64,000 nucleotides of DNA from Hormoscilla sp. GM7CHS1pb (GCA_014323675.1 JACONN010000006.1:682001-746000); one strand, 5' to 3'. Counted from the first letter of the stretch, positions 9,573 through 18,654 are shown. Notes: generated from the sequence alone by a model not told the origin. Program-made: numbers and translations.

Positions 9573-9615
9573 GAAAGAGTAAAATATTGAATGTAAACCT
9601 AGTGGATAAGTAATT

Positions 9616-9810
9616 ATGATTCTGCCCGGAACGGAAGTGCGAGTGAAAAACACAGGCGATACTTACTATGGCTTTCAAGGACTTGTCCAACGAGTCAGTG
9701 ATGGCAAAGCAGCTGTGCTGTTTGAAGGTGGCAACTGGGATAAGTTAGTTACTTTCCGCTTGTCAGAAATAGAACGGGTGGAGGTTAAGGCTAAAGGTAA
9801 AGGTAAGTAG
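9616..9810 (+). CDS. ndhS: NDH-1 subunit S
   Basis: A 64-residue SH3-like protein. The segment VQRVSDGKAAVLFEGGNWDK followed by LVTFRLSEIE is the conserved body of NdhS, the cyanobacterial/chloroplast NDH-1 subunit that forms the ferredoxin-docking site on the peripheral arm facing the cytosol. Length matches the family. It starts at ATG 9616, 43 bases after rodA, and has a lysine-rich tail (KAKGKGK). It is followed by heptamer repeats. Confidence 0.88.
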   Translation: MILPGTEVRVKNTGDTYYGFQGLVQRVSDGKAAVLFEGGNWDKLVTFRLSEIERVEVKAKGKGK

Positions 9811-10017
9811 GGAAAATTGAGAATGGGAAAATTGAGAATGGGAAATTGTTGAGAATTTCATTCGTAAATTGACAATTAACCATTAGCAATTAGCAATTAG
9901 CAATTAGCAACTAACTAAGCTGTCGCGCATTTAAATTGCTATGGCCCAAGAGCTGAAACACTTGCTATAAGAGGCTTTTCCAATTTTGAATTCTGAATTT
10001 TGAATTTTGAATTGCTT
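9811..10017. repeat. Short tandem repeats and a dispersed 25-bp repeat
   Basis: Contains duplicated GGAAAATTGAGAAT, then heptamer runs (TTAGCAA, about 4 copies at 9884-9912), then CTAAGCTGTCGCGCATTTAA ATTGC at 9915-9940. The last element recurs almost identically at 17177-17202. Heptamer repeats of this type are a known feature of filamentous cyanobacterial spacers. Confidence 0.75.
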
Positions 10018-10686
10018 ATGCGTCTTCCACTCCCACAATTTGCTACAGGTTCTCGTCAAGAAAACCACATCGCTGAGGTAATTGAAACCTCGACGACGGA
10101 ATTTTTGGCTCAATGTCTGGAACCGGAAGACCTTAATTTTCCTGTTATGCCACCTTTTGGCACTCTCGTTCGCTCTGTCGATGAAGAGTCGGATAATTAT
10201 ATCTATGCTGTAGTTTATTATGCTACTACTAGCCCGATCGACTCCGTTCACCGAGCAAGAGCTTTGGGGTTGTCTCTCCAGCAATTGCGCGAGCAGCAAC
10301 CCCAAATCTTTGCTATGCTGAAAACCGAGTTCAAAGCCGCGATCGTCGGTTTTTCTCCACCCAGCCCTGGGGTGAATGGTTCTATCCGACTCAATAATCC
10401 AGTTTATCAACACCTGCCTCCCCGTCCGCCCCAAATTCATCAAGCGGTCTATCAATGTACCTCGGCAGAAGTGATTCATTTCAGCGAACAACTGGATTTC
10501 TTGAGGATATTAATCCAATTATCAGGTACGCCAATAGATGCTCTAGCAGCAGCAGCTATCCGCGAGATTTATCAACTCCGCAAGGCCGACAGAGCTTGGT
10601 TAGTCCAAGCAGGGCGCATTCTCAGCCGGCTATTAAAAGATGATTACGATCGCCTCCGCTACATTTTGAGCCAAATTCATCCCTAA
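10018..10686 (+). CDS. HAS-barrel domain protein
   Basis: About 222 residues from ATG 10018 (MRLPLPQFATGSRQENHIAE); an ATG at 10000 lies in a repeat and is not favoured. The first ~100 residues form the HAS-barrel (HerA-ATP-synthase-type beta barrel), including VIETSTTEFLAQCLEPEDLN and GTLVRSVDEESDNYIYAVVY. The second half is helical (IDALAAAAIREIYQLRKADR, LKDDYDRLRYILSQIHP). It is a conserved cyanobacterial protein with no established role. In HerA and F1-ATPase the barrel is an assembly platform, so a scaffold function is possible but inferred. Confidence 0.7.
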   Translation: MRLPLPQFATGSRQENHIAEVIETSTTEFLAQCLEPEDLNFPVMPPFGTLVRSVDEESDNYIYAVVYYATTSPIDSVHRARALGLSLQQLREQQPQIFAMLKTEFKAAIVGFSPPSPGVNGSIRLNNPVYQHLPPRPPQIHQAVYQCTSAEVIHFSEQLDFLRILIQLSGTPIDALAAAAIREIYQLRKADRAWLVQAGRILSRLLKDDYDRLRYILSQIHP

Positions 10687-10757
10687 AATTGAGAATGGAG
10701 AATTGAGAATAGCAATTAGCAATTAGCAATTAGCAATTAGCAATTAGCAATTAGCAA
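10687..10757. repeat. Heptamer tandem repeat (TTAGCAA)
   Basis: About seven tandem copies of TTAGCAA between 10711 and 10757, preceded by ATTGAGAATGGAGAATTGAG. The same heptamer occurs upstream of the HAS-barrel gene, so the gene is bracketed by the same repeat. Confidence 0.85.
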
Positions 10758-11684
10758 TTAACCATTAGCAGTCAAGCAACTTGCAATTGTTGCCATTACT
10801 GACTTAGATAAACTATCGAAGTCATAGCCGCCTTCAAGTCCAAACAGGATGGGACTCCTCAGGCGGAGGCAATAATCTGTAAATACTCCATAATCTTCTG
10901 GCTGTAAACAAATTCCGGCCAAGGGGTCATCATAATTGGCGTCATAACCAGCACTGACAATTAATATATCTGGGCTAAAATTAGTCAAGAATGGCATCAC
11001 TTTCTGTTCAAACATGGGCTGATATTCAGCGATGGTGCTACCCCGTGCCATCGGAATATTTAGCACGTTGTCGTGAAAACCACGCTCGCTGGCAGCACCA
11101 GTACCGGGATAAAAAGGAAACTGGTGCAGGGAACAGTAAGCAATTTGGGGGTTGCTTTCCACGCATGCCTGGGTGCCGTTACCGTGATGCACGTCCCAGT
11201 CGAGAATGGCAACGCGGTTGATTCCCGGTTGTTCCAGGGCGTAGTGCGCCGCGATCGCGGCATTGGAAAATAGACAAAACCCCATGCCAATCTCAGAAAT
11301 AGCGTGATGTCCCGGCGGACGGGCCAGCACAAAGGCTGGGTTCCCAGTAGCCAGGACTCGATCGATCCCATCTCGCCAGGCACTTACTGCTAGCAACGCC
11401 ACCTCATAACTGCGGGGAGAAACTGGCGTATCGCCGTCTATGTGTCCGCCTCCCCGGTTGGCTAAATTTCTGACAGCCTCGATATATTTTTCCGGATGAA
11501 CTTGTTGCATCAGGGGTAACATTGAACGTTCTTCTGGATTCGTCGGCAGTTGCCACTCAATTTGTTCGGCCCAAGGTGCGGCTTTTAAGGCGTTGACAAT
11601 TGCTGTCAGGCGTTCTGGCTTTTCGGGGTGTCCCCAACCATTGTCGTGCAGTAGAAATTCATCTGAGTAGATAACTCTAATCAT
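10758..11684 (-). CDS. Histone deacetylase-family (AcuC-like) zinc hydrolase
   Basis: 308 residues of the arginase/deacetylase fold. Visible motifs are ERLTAIVNALK near the N-terminus, RPPGHHA (paired histidines of the charge relay, ~residue 124), DWDVHHGNGTQ (zinc ligands Asp and His, ~160), SAGYDANYDDPLAG (third zinc-ligand Asp) and the Gly-rich loop LEGGYDFDSL. These proteins remove acetyl groups from lysine or small amines in the cytosol; the substrate here is unknown. Length is normal. It is divergent from gyrA, with a structured spacer between. Confidence 0.88.
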   Translation of the reverse strand: MIRVIYSDEFLLHDNGWGHPEKPERLTAIVNALKAAPWAEQIEWQLPTNPEERSMLPLMQQVHPEKYIEAVRNLANRGGGHIDGDTPVSPRSYEVALLAVSAWRDGIDRVLATGNPAFVLARPPGHHAISEIGMGFCLFSNAAIAAHYALEQPGINRVAILDWDVHHGNGTQACVESNPQIAYCSLHQFPFYPGTGAASERGFHDNVLNIPMARGSTIAEYQPMFEQKVMPFLTNFSPDILIVSAGYDANYDDPLAGICLQPEDYGVFTDYCLRLRSPILFGLEGGYDFDSLSKSVMATIASCLTANG

Positions 11685-11710
11685 AGTCTTAGTTCTTAAC
11701 AGCTGGATTA

Positions 11711-11880
11711 TTGACCAAAATTGAGCAAAAGTATGTTATTATATTAGAAATAACCAAGGAGATGTGACAAGGAACTCTCGATGTCGTAAGGGCAGTACGA
11801 GTAGTGCGCCCTTTAGACATCGAAGCCCAAACAAGTCGGGCGAAAAAACTGTAGAAACTTGCCACTGATAACTGCTTGGG
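11711..11880 (+). ncRNA. Candidate structured RNA or gyrA leader
   Basis: Several nested complementary segments suggest a branched RNA: outer stem CCAAG (11754-11758)/CTTGG (11875-11879); GTGaCAAG (11764-11771)/CTTGcCAC (11858-11865); a long hairpin with TCGATGTC (11778-11785)/GACATCGA (11816-11823) enclosing AAGGGC/GCCCTT (11788-11813); and GCCC (11825-11828)/GGGC (11838-11841). A TTGACC hexamer at 11711 and TATGTT/TATTAT at 11732-11742 precede it and could be a promoter. The strand is assumed because gyrA lies downstream; I cannot assign it to a known family. Confidence 0.4.
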
Positions 11881-11981
11881 CATGGTACACGATCGCCGAT
11901 CTTTAGCTAGACCTTAAGTTTACTGTCTTTCGAGCGGAAGATCGACTTGGGAATTATTGTTCTTATGGAGTTGTTTGCTGT

Positions 11982-14618
11982 ATGAGCATCGAGCAGGAGC
12001 GGATTGTCCCGACAGATTTACGCAACGAGATGTCCCGGTCTTATCTAGAATACGCCATGAGCGTCATTGTTGGGAGGGCACTCCCAGATGCTCGGGATGG
12101 ATTGAAACCGGTACATAGGCGCATTCTCTACGCGATGCATGAGTTGGGACTGAGTCCAGACCGCCCTTTTAGAAAATGCGCTCGTGTGGTGGGAGAAGTG
12201 TTGGGTAAATACCATCCTCACGGCGATACGGCAGTTTATGATGCTTTGGTGCGCATGGCCCAGGATTTCTCTATGCGATCGCCCCTGATCGAGGGTCACG
12301 GGAACTTTGGTTCGGTTGACAATGACCCGCCAGCGGCAATGCGCTACACGGAATGCCGGTTGCAAGCCCTGACGGCGGATGCCATGCTCCGGGATATAGA
12401 GTCGGAAACGGTGGATTTTATCGATAATTTTGACGGCTCCCAGCAAGAACCGATCGTATTACCGGTGCGCATTCCCCAGCTGCTGCTGAATGGTTCCGCT
12501 GGAATTGCTGTGGGGATGGCAACTAATATCCCTCCTCATAACTTGGGAGAGTTGGTAGATGGGTTGGTGGCTTTGATCCATAATCCAGATATTACTGACA
12601 CCCAACTGATGCGCTATATCCCCGGTCCGGATTTTCCTACCGGCGGGAGCATTCTGGGAACCGGCGGCATCAAAGATGCCTACACCGGCGGACGGGGGTC
12701 GATCGCCATGCGGGGTGTAGCAACAATTGAAACGATCGAACAGCGGGGACGCCCCGATCGAGAGGCGATTATTATCACGGAACTGCCTTATCAAACTAAT
12801 AAGGCGGCCCTGATTGAAAAGATTGCCGAAATGGTCAATGATAAGCGCTTAGAGGGAATCTCTGATATCCGGGATGAAAGCGATCGGGACGGCATGCGGA
12901 TCGTGGTGGAACTCAGGCGCGATGCTTATCCCCGAGTTGTCCTCAATAATCTCTACAAACAAACGCCCCTACAAACTAATTTTGGGGCAAATATGCTGGC
13001 GTTGGTGAATTCCCACCCGGAACTGCTATCCCTGAAGCAATTTCTGAATGTGTTTCTGGAATTCAGGGTAGAAGCGATTAGCAGAAGGACGCAATTTCAA
13101 CTGCGGAAAGCTAGAGAACGGGATCATCTGTTGCAAGGTTTACTGATTGCCCTGGCGAACTTAGATGCAGTCATCCAGTTGATTAGAACCGCCGCAGATA
13201 CGGGGACAGCGCGTCAGCAATTGATAGATACTTACGAACTTTCGGAAGCGCAAGCGGATGGCATTCTCCAGATGCAACTGCGACGCCTGACAGCTTTGGA
13301 AGCGGACAAGATCGAGCAGGAACATAAAGAGTTACAAGCCAGAATTGCTGATTTTGAGGATATTTTAGCGCGGCGGGAACTGATTCTGGAAATTATCGAA
13401 ACGGAAGTAACTGAACTGAAACAGAAGTTCGCTACCCCCCGACGGACGCAAATTGAAAAAGCAGACGGGGAACTGGTTGATATTGACTTGATTGCTAACG
13501 AACAGGCATTGATTCTGCTTACTGAGCATGGTTATATCAAGCGAATGCCAATCAATACTTTTGAGGCGCAAAATCGGGCGACGAGAGGGAAATCAGGCAC
13601 GCGGATGAAGGAGGATGATGGGGTAGAGCATTTCCTGACTTGCTGCGACCATGATAGCGTTTTGTTCTTTAGTCAAAGGGGCGTGGTTTACAAGCTGAAC
13701 GCGTACCAAATCCCGGCTTCTTCTCGCACGGCGCGGGGGATGCCAATTGTCCAAATGCTGCCGATTCCGAGGGATGAGAAAATTACGTCTCTGGTGGCAG
13801 TGAGCGAGTTTCGAGATGATGAATATCTGGTGATGCTGACGAAAGGGGGCTACATTAAAAAGACGGCCCTGGCAGCTTTTAGCAATATTCGCGCTAATGG
13901 ATTGATTGCTATTTCTCTCCAAGAGGGAGATGAGTTGCGTTGGGTAAGACGGGCGACGGCAGAAGATAGCGTAATTATAGGGTCTTCTCAAGCGAAGGCA
14001 ATTCACTTTAGAACAGATGCGGTGCAATTGCGAGCTAGTGGTCGCACTTCCAGAGGGGTGAAGTCGATGAAATTGGAGGATGAAAATGAGCTGATCGGCA
14101 TGGATATATTGCCAGGGAACATTGTAGCGAGTTTAGAGAATGGTGCAACGGAGTCGGACACTGAGTCGGACATAGACTCGGACATGGACTCGGACATGGA
14201 CTCGGATATGGACTCGGAAAGTGAGTCGGAAACTGAGTCGGAAACGGAAGAGATCTCTGCCGCTAACTCTACTGGACCTTGGGTGCTAATTGTCACGAAT
14301 AATGGCTATGGTAAACGTACTCCTGTTTCTCAGTTCCGCTTGCAAAGGCGAGCCGGAAAGGGTTTGATTGCTGCTAAGTTCAAGTCTCGCAAGTCCAAGG
14401 ATGAACTGGCAGCCCTGCGAATTGTAAATGTTGATGATGAACTGATGATGATCACCAGTCGGGGGATTATTATCCGTCAGGCGGTGAATGCAATTTCTAT
14501 TCAATCTCGCGGTGCAACTGGCGTCCGGGTGCAGCGCTTGGATGCTGATGATTCGATCGCAGCCGTGGCCCTGGTGCCCCCATTAGCTGAAGAAGCAGGC
14601 GATCTGGAAGAAGAGTAA
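11982..14618 (+). CDS. gyrA: DNA gyrase subunit A
   Basis: 878 residues. The breakage-reunion domain shows YLEYAMSVIVGRALPDARDG, HPHGDTAVYD and RYTECRL with the catalytic Tyr at residue 122. By E. coli numbering position 83 is Thr and 87 is Asp. Six C-terminal beta-pinwheel blades follow (LTEHGYIKRMPINTFEAQNR, VMLTKGGYIKKTALAAFSNI, RLQRRAGKGLIAAKF). The GyrA box is degenerate (QNRATRGKSG). Between blades, residues ~723-757 are an acidic low-complexity tract of ESD/DSDM units encoded by imperfect GACTCGGACATG repeats (14155-14252). Together with GyrB it introduces negative supercoils. The start MSIEQERIVP fits the family. Confidence 0.96.
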   Translation: MSIEQERIVPTDLRNEMSRSYLEYAMSVIVGRALPDARDGLKPVHRRILYAMHELGLSPDRPFRKCARVVGEVLGKYHPHGDTAVYDALVRMAQDFSMRSPLIEGHGNFGSVDNDPPAAMRYTECRLQALTADAMLRDIESETVDFIDNFDGSQQEPIVLPVRIPQLLLNGSAGIAVGMATNIPPHNLGELVDGLVALIHNPDITDTQLMRYIPGPDFPTGGSILGTGGIKDAYTGGRGSIAMRGVATIETIEQRGRPDREAIIITELPYQTNKAALIEKIAEMVNDKRLEGISDIRDESDRDGMRIVVELRRDAYPRVVLNNLYKQTPLQTNFGANMLALVNSHPELLSLKQFLNVFLEFRVEAISRRTQFQLRKARERDHLLQGLLIALANLDAVIQLIRTAADTGTARQQLIDTYELSEAQADGILQMQLRRLTALEADKIEQEHKELQARIADFEDILARRELILEIIETEVTELKQKFATPRRTQIEKADGELVDIDLIANEQALILLTEHGYIKRMPINTFEAQNRATRGKSGTRMKEDDGVEHFLTCCDHDSVLFFSQRGVVYKLNAYQIPASSRTARGMPIVQMLPIPRDEKITSLVAVSEFRDDEYLVMLTKGGYIKKTALAAFSNIRANGLIAISLQEGDELRWVRRATAEDSVIIGSSQAKAIHFRTDAVQLRASGRTSRGVKSMKLEDENELIGMDILPGNIVASLENGATESDTESDIDSDMDSDMDSDMDSESESETESETEEISAANSTGPWVLIVTNNGYGKRTPVSQFRLQRRAGKGLIAAKFKSRKSKDELAALRIVNVDDELMMITSRGIIIRQAVNAISIQSRGATGVRVQRLDADDSIAAVALVPPLAEEAGDLEEE
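14155..14252 (+). repeat. In-frame acidic tandem repeat inside gyrA
   Basis: Imperfect 12-base units (GACTCGGACATG and variants, with GAGTCGGAAACT variants at the 3' end) encode a Ser/Asp/Glu-rich run. The tract sits in a blade-connecting loop of the C-terminal domain, between LPGNIVASLENGA and STGPWVLIVTNNG, so it should not disturb the fold. Confidence 0.85.
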
Positions 14619-14628
14619 GTTTGAAGAA

Positions 14629-16605
14629 ATGGGTCATCTGCTGAAAACATTCTCACCCAGCTCGACAATTATTGTTCGGCTGGGCATTGCCTTAACTGGC
14701 GGGATCTTAATGGGACTAACTACTGCTCCCGTTAATGCTTGGTTTCTCGCCTGGGTGGCTTTGGTTCCCCTCTGGATCCTGATTATTCATCCATTCCCCC
14801 GCCCGGACCCCCACCCGGACCCCCACCCGGACCCCCACCCGGACCCCCACCCGGACCCCCACCCGGACCCCCACCCTCAAGGGTGGGGCTACAAGAACGA
14901 AGCCCGCCTGCGCGGGCTGGATGGTAAAATTGGCATGGGATCCTTAAAATATTCCCTTTTCTTGGGATTGGCTTGGGGAATTGGCTATCACAATATTGCT
15001 TTATTCTGGATTACCGGTATCCATCCCATGACTTGGTTGGGCGTTCCCTGGTTGGCAAGTCTGGCGATCGCCCTTTTTTGCTGGATTTTTATCACTCTCT
15101 GGGGTGCTAGTTTAGTTGTAGTTTGGTCCGCTGGCATGAGAATGGCGATGGGTGCATCTCAGGGATGTATTGAGAAACCCGGTTTTTCCAAAAAACCGGG
15201 TTTCTCGGCTACCGGTGAATCTCCCCGCCCCCAAAGTTCCGAGACATTCCCGATCGCCTTATTGCGGGTTCTGATGGGAGTTGCTTTCTGGTGCGTTCTG
15301 GAGGGCTTGTGGAGTACCGGTTCCTTGTGGTGGACTTCCCTTTCCTTTACCCAAAGTCCTGATAATCTCGCTATTTTGCAGTTGGGAAAAATTTCTGGTC
15401 CCAATACAATAACAGCCGCGATAGTGGCTGTCAATGGATTAATTGCTGAAACATTCGCCCCAACCCTAAAGGGTGAGGCGACAGGAAAGAAGTGCTCTCT
15501 GCTCTCCTCTCCGCACTCGCTTAAGCGCTCGTGCTTCGGGATGCGCTTCCGCATGCTCTCCTCTCCGCATGCGCTAGGGCGCGCATGCTCCGGGATGCGC
15601 TGCTTTAGCGCTCGTGCTTCGGGATGCGCTGCCTACGCGGGCTTTAATGCATCTAGCTATTGGACATATTTAAGTTTAGCAGTGGGGTTGCTGCTGACTC
15701 TGCATCTGGCCGGATTTTTCATGTATAGTCGTCCCCTTCACGATCGGCCAGCAGCAGCATTAAAAGTGGGAATTATTCAAGGGAATATTCCTAATGAAAT
15801 TAAGCTTTATACCGCTGGAGGACGGCGGGCATTGTCTGGTTACACTAGAGGCTACAAAATATTAGCAGCCCAAGGTGTTGATGCCGTGCTGATTCCGGAA
15901 ACGGCTTTGCCTTTTGTTTGGACGGCACAAAACAATAGTTCTTTCAATCAAGCAATTAGAGACACAGGTGCGATCGCCTGGGTGGGGGCTTTCGGTCAGC
16001 AAGGCAATAGTCTTACTAATAGCTTGTTTACCGTTACTGGCACGGGTGATATTTTTAGCCGCTACGATAAGATAAAACTGGTGCCTTTGGGAGAGTTTAT
16101 TCCTTTTGAACAATTTCTGGGCAAGTTGATCGATCGCCTTTCTCCTCTGGATGCTCATCTAGTTGCAGGAAAGGCAGAACAACTGTTTGATACTCCCTTT
16201 GGTCGCGCGATCGCGGCCATCTGCTATGACTCTGCTTTTGCCGAAGTTTTCCGCCAGCAAGCGGCAGATGGGGGGCAGTTTATCCTCACCGCTGCTAATA
16301 ATGCTCACTATAGCGCCACCATGCCAGCGCAACATCACGCTCAAGATGTAATGCGGGCCATTGAAACCGATCGATGGGCAGTCAGGGCCACAAATACAGG
16401 CTATTCTGCTATTGTAGACCCCCACGGTAGAACTGTATGGATTTCTGGGATTAATACCTATGAGATTCATGCTGCTACAATTTACCCCAGGCAGACTCAG
16501 ACTTTGTATGTCCACTGGGGTGATTGGTTGACGCCAGTGTTGGTATGTTTTGCAGCCCTGGGGTGCATGGCTTTCTGGCAAAGATCAAAGCAGCTTGACT
16601 CATAA
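14629..16605 (+). CDS. lnt: Apolipoprotein N-acyltransferase with repeat-derived insertions
   Basis: Lnt adds the third acyl chain to lipoproteins in the inner membrane. It has N-terminal transmembrane helices and a C-terminal nitrilase domain with the catalytic triad Glu (LIPETALPFVW, ~residue 423), Lys (YDKIKLVPLGEFIPFE, ~483) and Cys (AAICYDSAFAEV, ~530). At 658 residues it is about 120 longer than usual. The excess lies in three inserts: a Pro-Asp-His repeat (~residues 55-85), KPGFSKKPGFS (~180) and a Ser/Arg/Cys-rich stretch (~280-342). Each is encoded by a dispersed or tandem DNA repeat kept in frame. It starts 10 bases after gyrA, suggesting co-transcription. Confidence 0.9.
   Translation: MGHLLKTFSPSSTIIVRLGIALTGGILMGLTTAPVNAWFLAWVALVPLWILIIHPFPRPDPHPDPHPDPHPDPHPDPHPDPHPQGWGYKNEARLRGLDGKIGMGSLKYSLFLGLAWGIGYHNIALFWITGIHPMTWLGVPWLASLAIALFCWIFITLWGASLVVVWSAGMRMAMGASQGCIEKPGFSKKPGFSATGESPRPQSSETFPIALLRVLMGVAFWCVLEGLWSTGSLWWTSLSFTQSPDNLAILQLGKISGPNTITAAIVAVNGLIAETFAPTLKGEATGKKCSLLSSPHSLKRSCFGMRFRMLSSPHALGRACSGMRCFSARASGCAAYAGFNASSYWTYLSLAVGLLLTLHLAGFFMYSRPLHDRPAAALKVGIIQGNIPNEIKLYTAGGRRALSGYTRGYKILAAQGVDAVLIPETALPFVWTAQNNSSFNQAIRDTGAIAWVGAFGQQGNSLTNSLFTVTGTGDIFSRYDKIKLVPLGEFIPFEQFLGKLIDRLSPLDAHLVAGKAEQLFDTPFGRAIAAICYDSAFAEVFRQQAADGGQFILTAANNAHYSATMPAQHHAQDVMRAIETDRWAVRATNTGYSAIVDPHGRTVWISGINTYEIHAATIYPRQTQTLYVHWGDWLTPVLVCFAALGCMAFWQRSKQLDS
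14798..14922. repeat. 12-bp tandem repeat plus dispersed hairpin repeat inside lnt
   Basis: Six or so CCCCCACCCGGA units (14798-14877) run into CCACCCTCAAGGGTGGGGCT ACAAG and AGCCCGCCTGCGCGGGCT. The second part is the reverse complement of a spacer repeat at 47174-47236, with the same two palindromes in the same relative order. It therefore entered the gene as a mobile or copied repeat and remains translatable. Confidence 0.85.
15168..15215. repeat. Palindromic AGAAACCCGGTTTTT repeat inside lnt
   Basis: GAGAAACCCGGTTTTT and AAAAACCGGGTTTCTC form a 16-bp stem with a very short loop. The same palindrome is intergenic at 48029-48050 and 49610-49646. Here it is read through in frame, giving EKPGFSKKPGFS. 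Confidence 0.85.
15460..15650. repeat. Cluster of GC-rich repeat units inside lnt
   Basis: Contains CCCTAAAGGGTGAGGCG followed by three diverged units of about 45-60 bases sharing GCTCTCCTCTCCGCATGCGC, GCGCTCGTGCTTCGGGATGC and GCT. The units are in frame and encode a Ser/Arg/Cys/Gly-rich segment that has no counterpart in typical Lnt proteins. Confidence 0.75.
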
Positions 16606-16660
16606 GGGCAAAGATCGAGTATAATCGATAAAGTGATAATATAAAGATGAGGTGAAAGCC

Positions 16661-16997
16661 ATGGATGATTTGGACAAGCGCAAGGTTTTATCAGCTCTAT
16701 GTCATGGAGCGATATTTTTTAGCTCGACGATCGTCTCTGTCGGGATCCCGATCGCGATCTTGTTTGTCACTGAGGACTCAATTGTGAAAGAGAATGCTAA
16801 AGAATCGCTCAATTTCCATATCAACCTTTATGTTTATGGGATAATATTTGCCTTGCTGATTGCTGTGGTAATTGGGATCCTCATGCTGCTCGGATTGGCT
16901 GTGCTCAGTTGGATAATGCCAATTATTGCTATTGTCAAGGTGCTCACAGCTCCTGACAAGGCCTTACCGCTATCCCTTTATTTTTCGCTTGCTGTAG
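16661..16997 (+). CDS. DUF4870 (Tic20-like) membrane protein, one-base frame break near the end
   Basis: ATG 16661 follows a GAGGTG ribosome site. MDDLDKRKVLSALCHGAIFF, then VKENAKESLNFHINLYVYG, and two to three hydrophobic helices ending IMPIIAIVKVLTAPDKA define the DUF4870 family of small membrane proteins of unknown role. After APDKA the frame runs into unrelated sequence to 17179. Removing one T at 16964-16965 gives YRYPFIFRLL and a stop at 16997, exactly the expected ending. It follows lnt by 56 bases on the same strand. Confidence 0.75.
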
Positions 16998-17176
16998 CTG
17001 AGCGACAGCAGAAGGGCGATCCTAGAGACACTTGTTTGCGATCTCCTCAAATAAAAGGTGTTTTTGCGGGAAAGAACATTTTTCCCATAGTAGATTATTT
17101 TAACACGATCGACTATTATTCCCCACTCAGTCAGCGTTTGAGCTGTTTTTTTCCTGAAAAAATTCTCTTGTCCCGC

Positions 17177-17458
17177 TAAGCTGTCGTGCATTTAAATTGC
17201 ATATTCTGTAATATCGTAATACAGGCTGAAACCTTTTGGTACTGGAGCTCGGAGGATCGGAAAATAATTGCGAACTGCGAACTGCGAACTGCTTATGAGG
17301 TTGGGTTTCATTCTTCAACCAAACCTACAGGGAAGGCCCTTTGCACTCAAGGTTAGCGGCGTGAAAGCCTTTGACGAAGAAGATCGACGCTTTGGCTTTC
17401 ACTTCCGCACGAGTTAGAAGTTAAACCCGAAGAGTGGTGTAACTTTAAAACCTGGATC
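17177..17458. repeat. Spacer with dispersed 25-bp repeat and heptamers
   Basis: CTAAGCTGTCGTGCATTTAA ATTGC at 17177-17202 matches the copy at 9915-9940 with one substitution. A GAACTGC heptamer is repeated four times at 17268-17293. No gene was recognised in this spacer. Confidence 0.7.
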
Positions 17459-18581
17459 CTAAGGTTCTAGTCGAGAGTAGATAGCGCGCAAAATCGCGTT
17501 ATCCGGACTGTCCTCCGGAGGAGAAGAACACCCTTGATGATAATAATCAGGAGCTTCCCCCCCACAGGTCTCAATTACCTCGATAACATCAGGACCTTGA
17601 GCGACTGATGTATAGGTTTGGGCAGGTGATGCTGAAACACGCTCATCTGTATACATTATATCAGAATCCGTAACGAGGACAGGACCGAGGACTCCCAGAG
17701 GTGTATTCCCCACGATGTTTTGTAAAGTAATGGTCAGCAATTGATCTCTGTTAAGGGGTGGACCTTCGGTAAAGAAAAGGGTGCATTTAAAATCCTCATT
17801 TCCAATATTCCGCAAGTAGTGTTGACTACTTTCAGGGAAGAGGAAGACCTCACCTGTTTTAATGAACATTTCTTCAACGATTCGATCCTCATAGAATCCA
17901 CCTTCTGCTTTGGGTATGGTGTTAGCTGGAACAATGACCCCTACTTGTCCAAGCCCCTCGTAACAATAACCCACCTCAGCAAACTGTAGATGCCAGTGGG
18001 GAGCCCGAATTGCATTGGGCTTAATGGTGAGTTCAGCGATGGCTACTCCTCCCAGAGCCGGAAAATTATCCCCACCAATGGCTGTCAGACTACCCAGTAG
18101 CTCATATGTATAATCGTCTTTGCTGGATGGAGTCATTGTCGTGGGGATGGCTGAGTAGTAATCTTTGCCAACAACAAAGTGCCCACTCGTGTTATTTATA
18201 GCTTCCTCCTCGGTCTTGAAACCAGACAATAATTGCAGGGGCGCGCCAACTGGATCTACAGTCAAAGTACAGTCGCCAACGCTCTCCCATGTGCCTGTTT
18301 GATTCTCAGCAAGAGGTGTGTTGAAGTATAACACCCAACCGTCCTGAATAGGATAAATTTCCTCAAACGCTGGATCTTGAAAGGTGAATTTGATGTAAGC
18401 AGTCGGGTCTGTGCAAGTATCATCGGCATAGGCTTTATAAGCGGTATTAGCTTCCAAAGTGCCTGAGTTAGTGCCTTCTGCGCGGGCAGAGGCAGGATCG
18501 CCCAAAATTAACAGCGATCCCAAGACTATGCAGAGGATAACGCTGAAAAAACTGAATCATTCGTTGTTTCAAGCTTTGCAT
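17459..18581 (-). CDS. Secreted cupin-domain protein, signal peptide in shifted frame
   Basis: The mature part contains a cupin fold with metal-ligand pattern APHWHLQFAEVGYCYEGLGQ, and GEVFLFPESSQHYLRNIG as the second cupin motif, resembling oxalate-decarboxylase-like bicupins. The body frame starts without a good initiator and with half of a signal peptide. From ATG 18581 the other frame reads MQSLKQRMIQFF, and reducing the six-base T-run (A-run 18546-18551 on +) to five joins it to SVILCIVLGSLLILGDPASA RA, a classical signal peptide with an Ala-x-Ala site. The protein is therefore exported. Enzymatic role is unknown; Cys pairs (CTDP, CGGE, GCSS) suggest disulfides. Confidence 0.7.
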
Positions 18582-18654
18582 AAGAATCTCTCGTTCTCAA
18601 ATTGATATCGGACATGGCAGCCGGTCAGGATTCTTGATGACTACCATCGATTGA

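Noticed and set aside
11689..11883. 64-codon open frame upstream of gyrA on the minus strand
   Set aside because: It overlaps the structured spacer and shows no protein-family pattern.
16970..17191. 73-codon frame antisense to the end of the DUF4870 gene
   Set aside because: It opposes the sequence read after a likely indel and has no family support.
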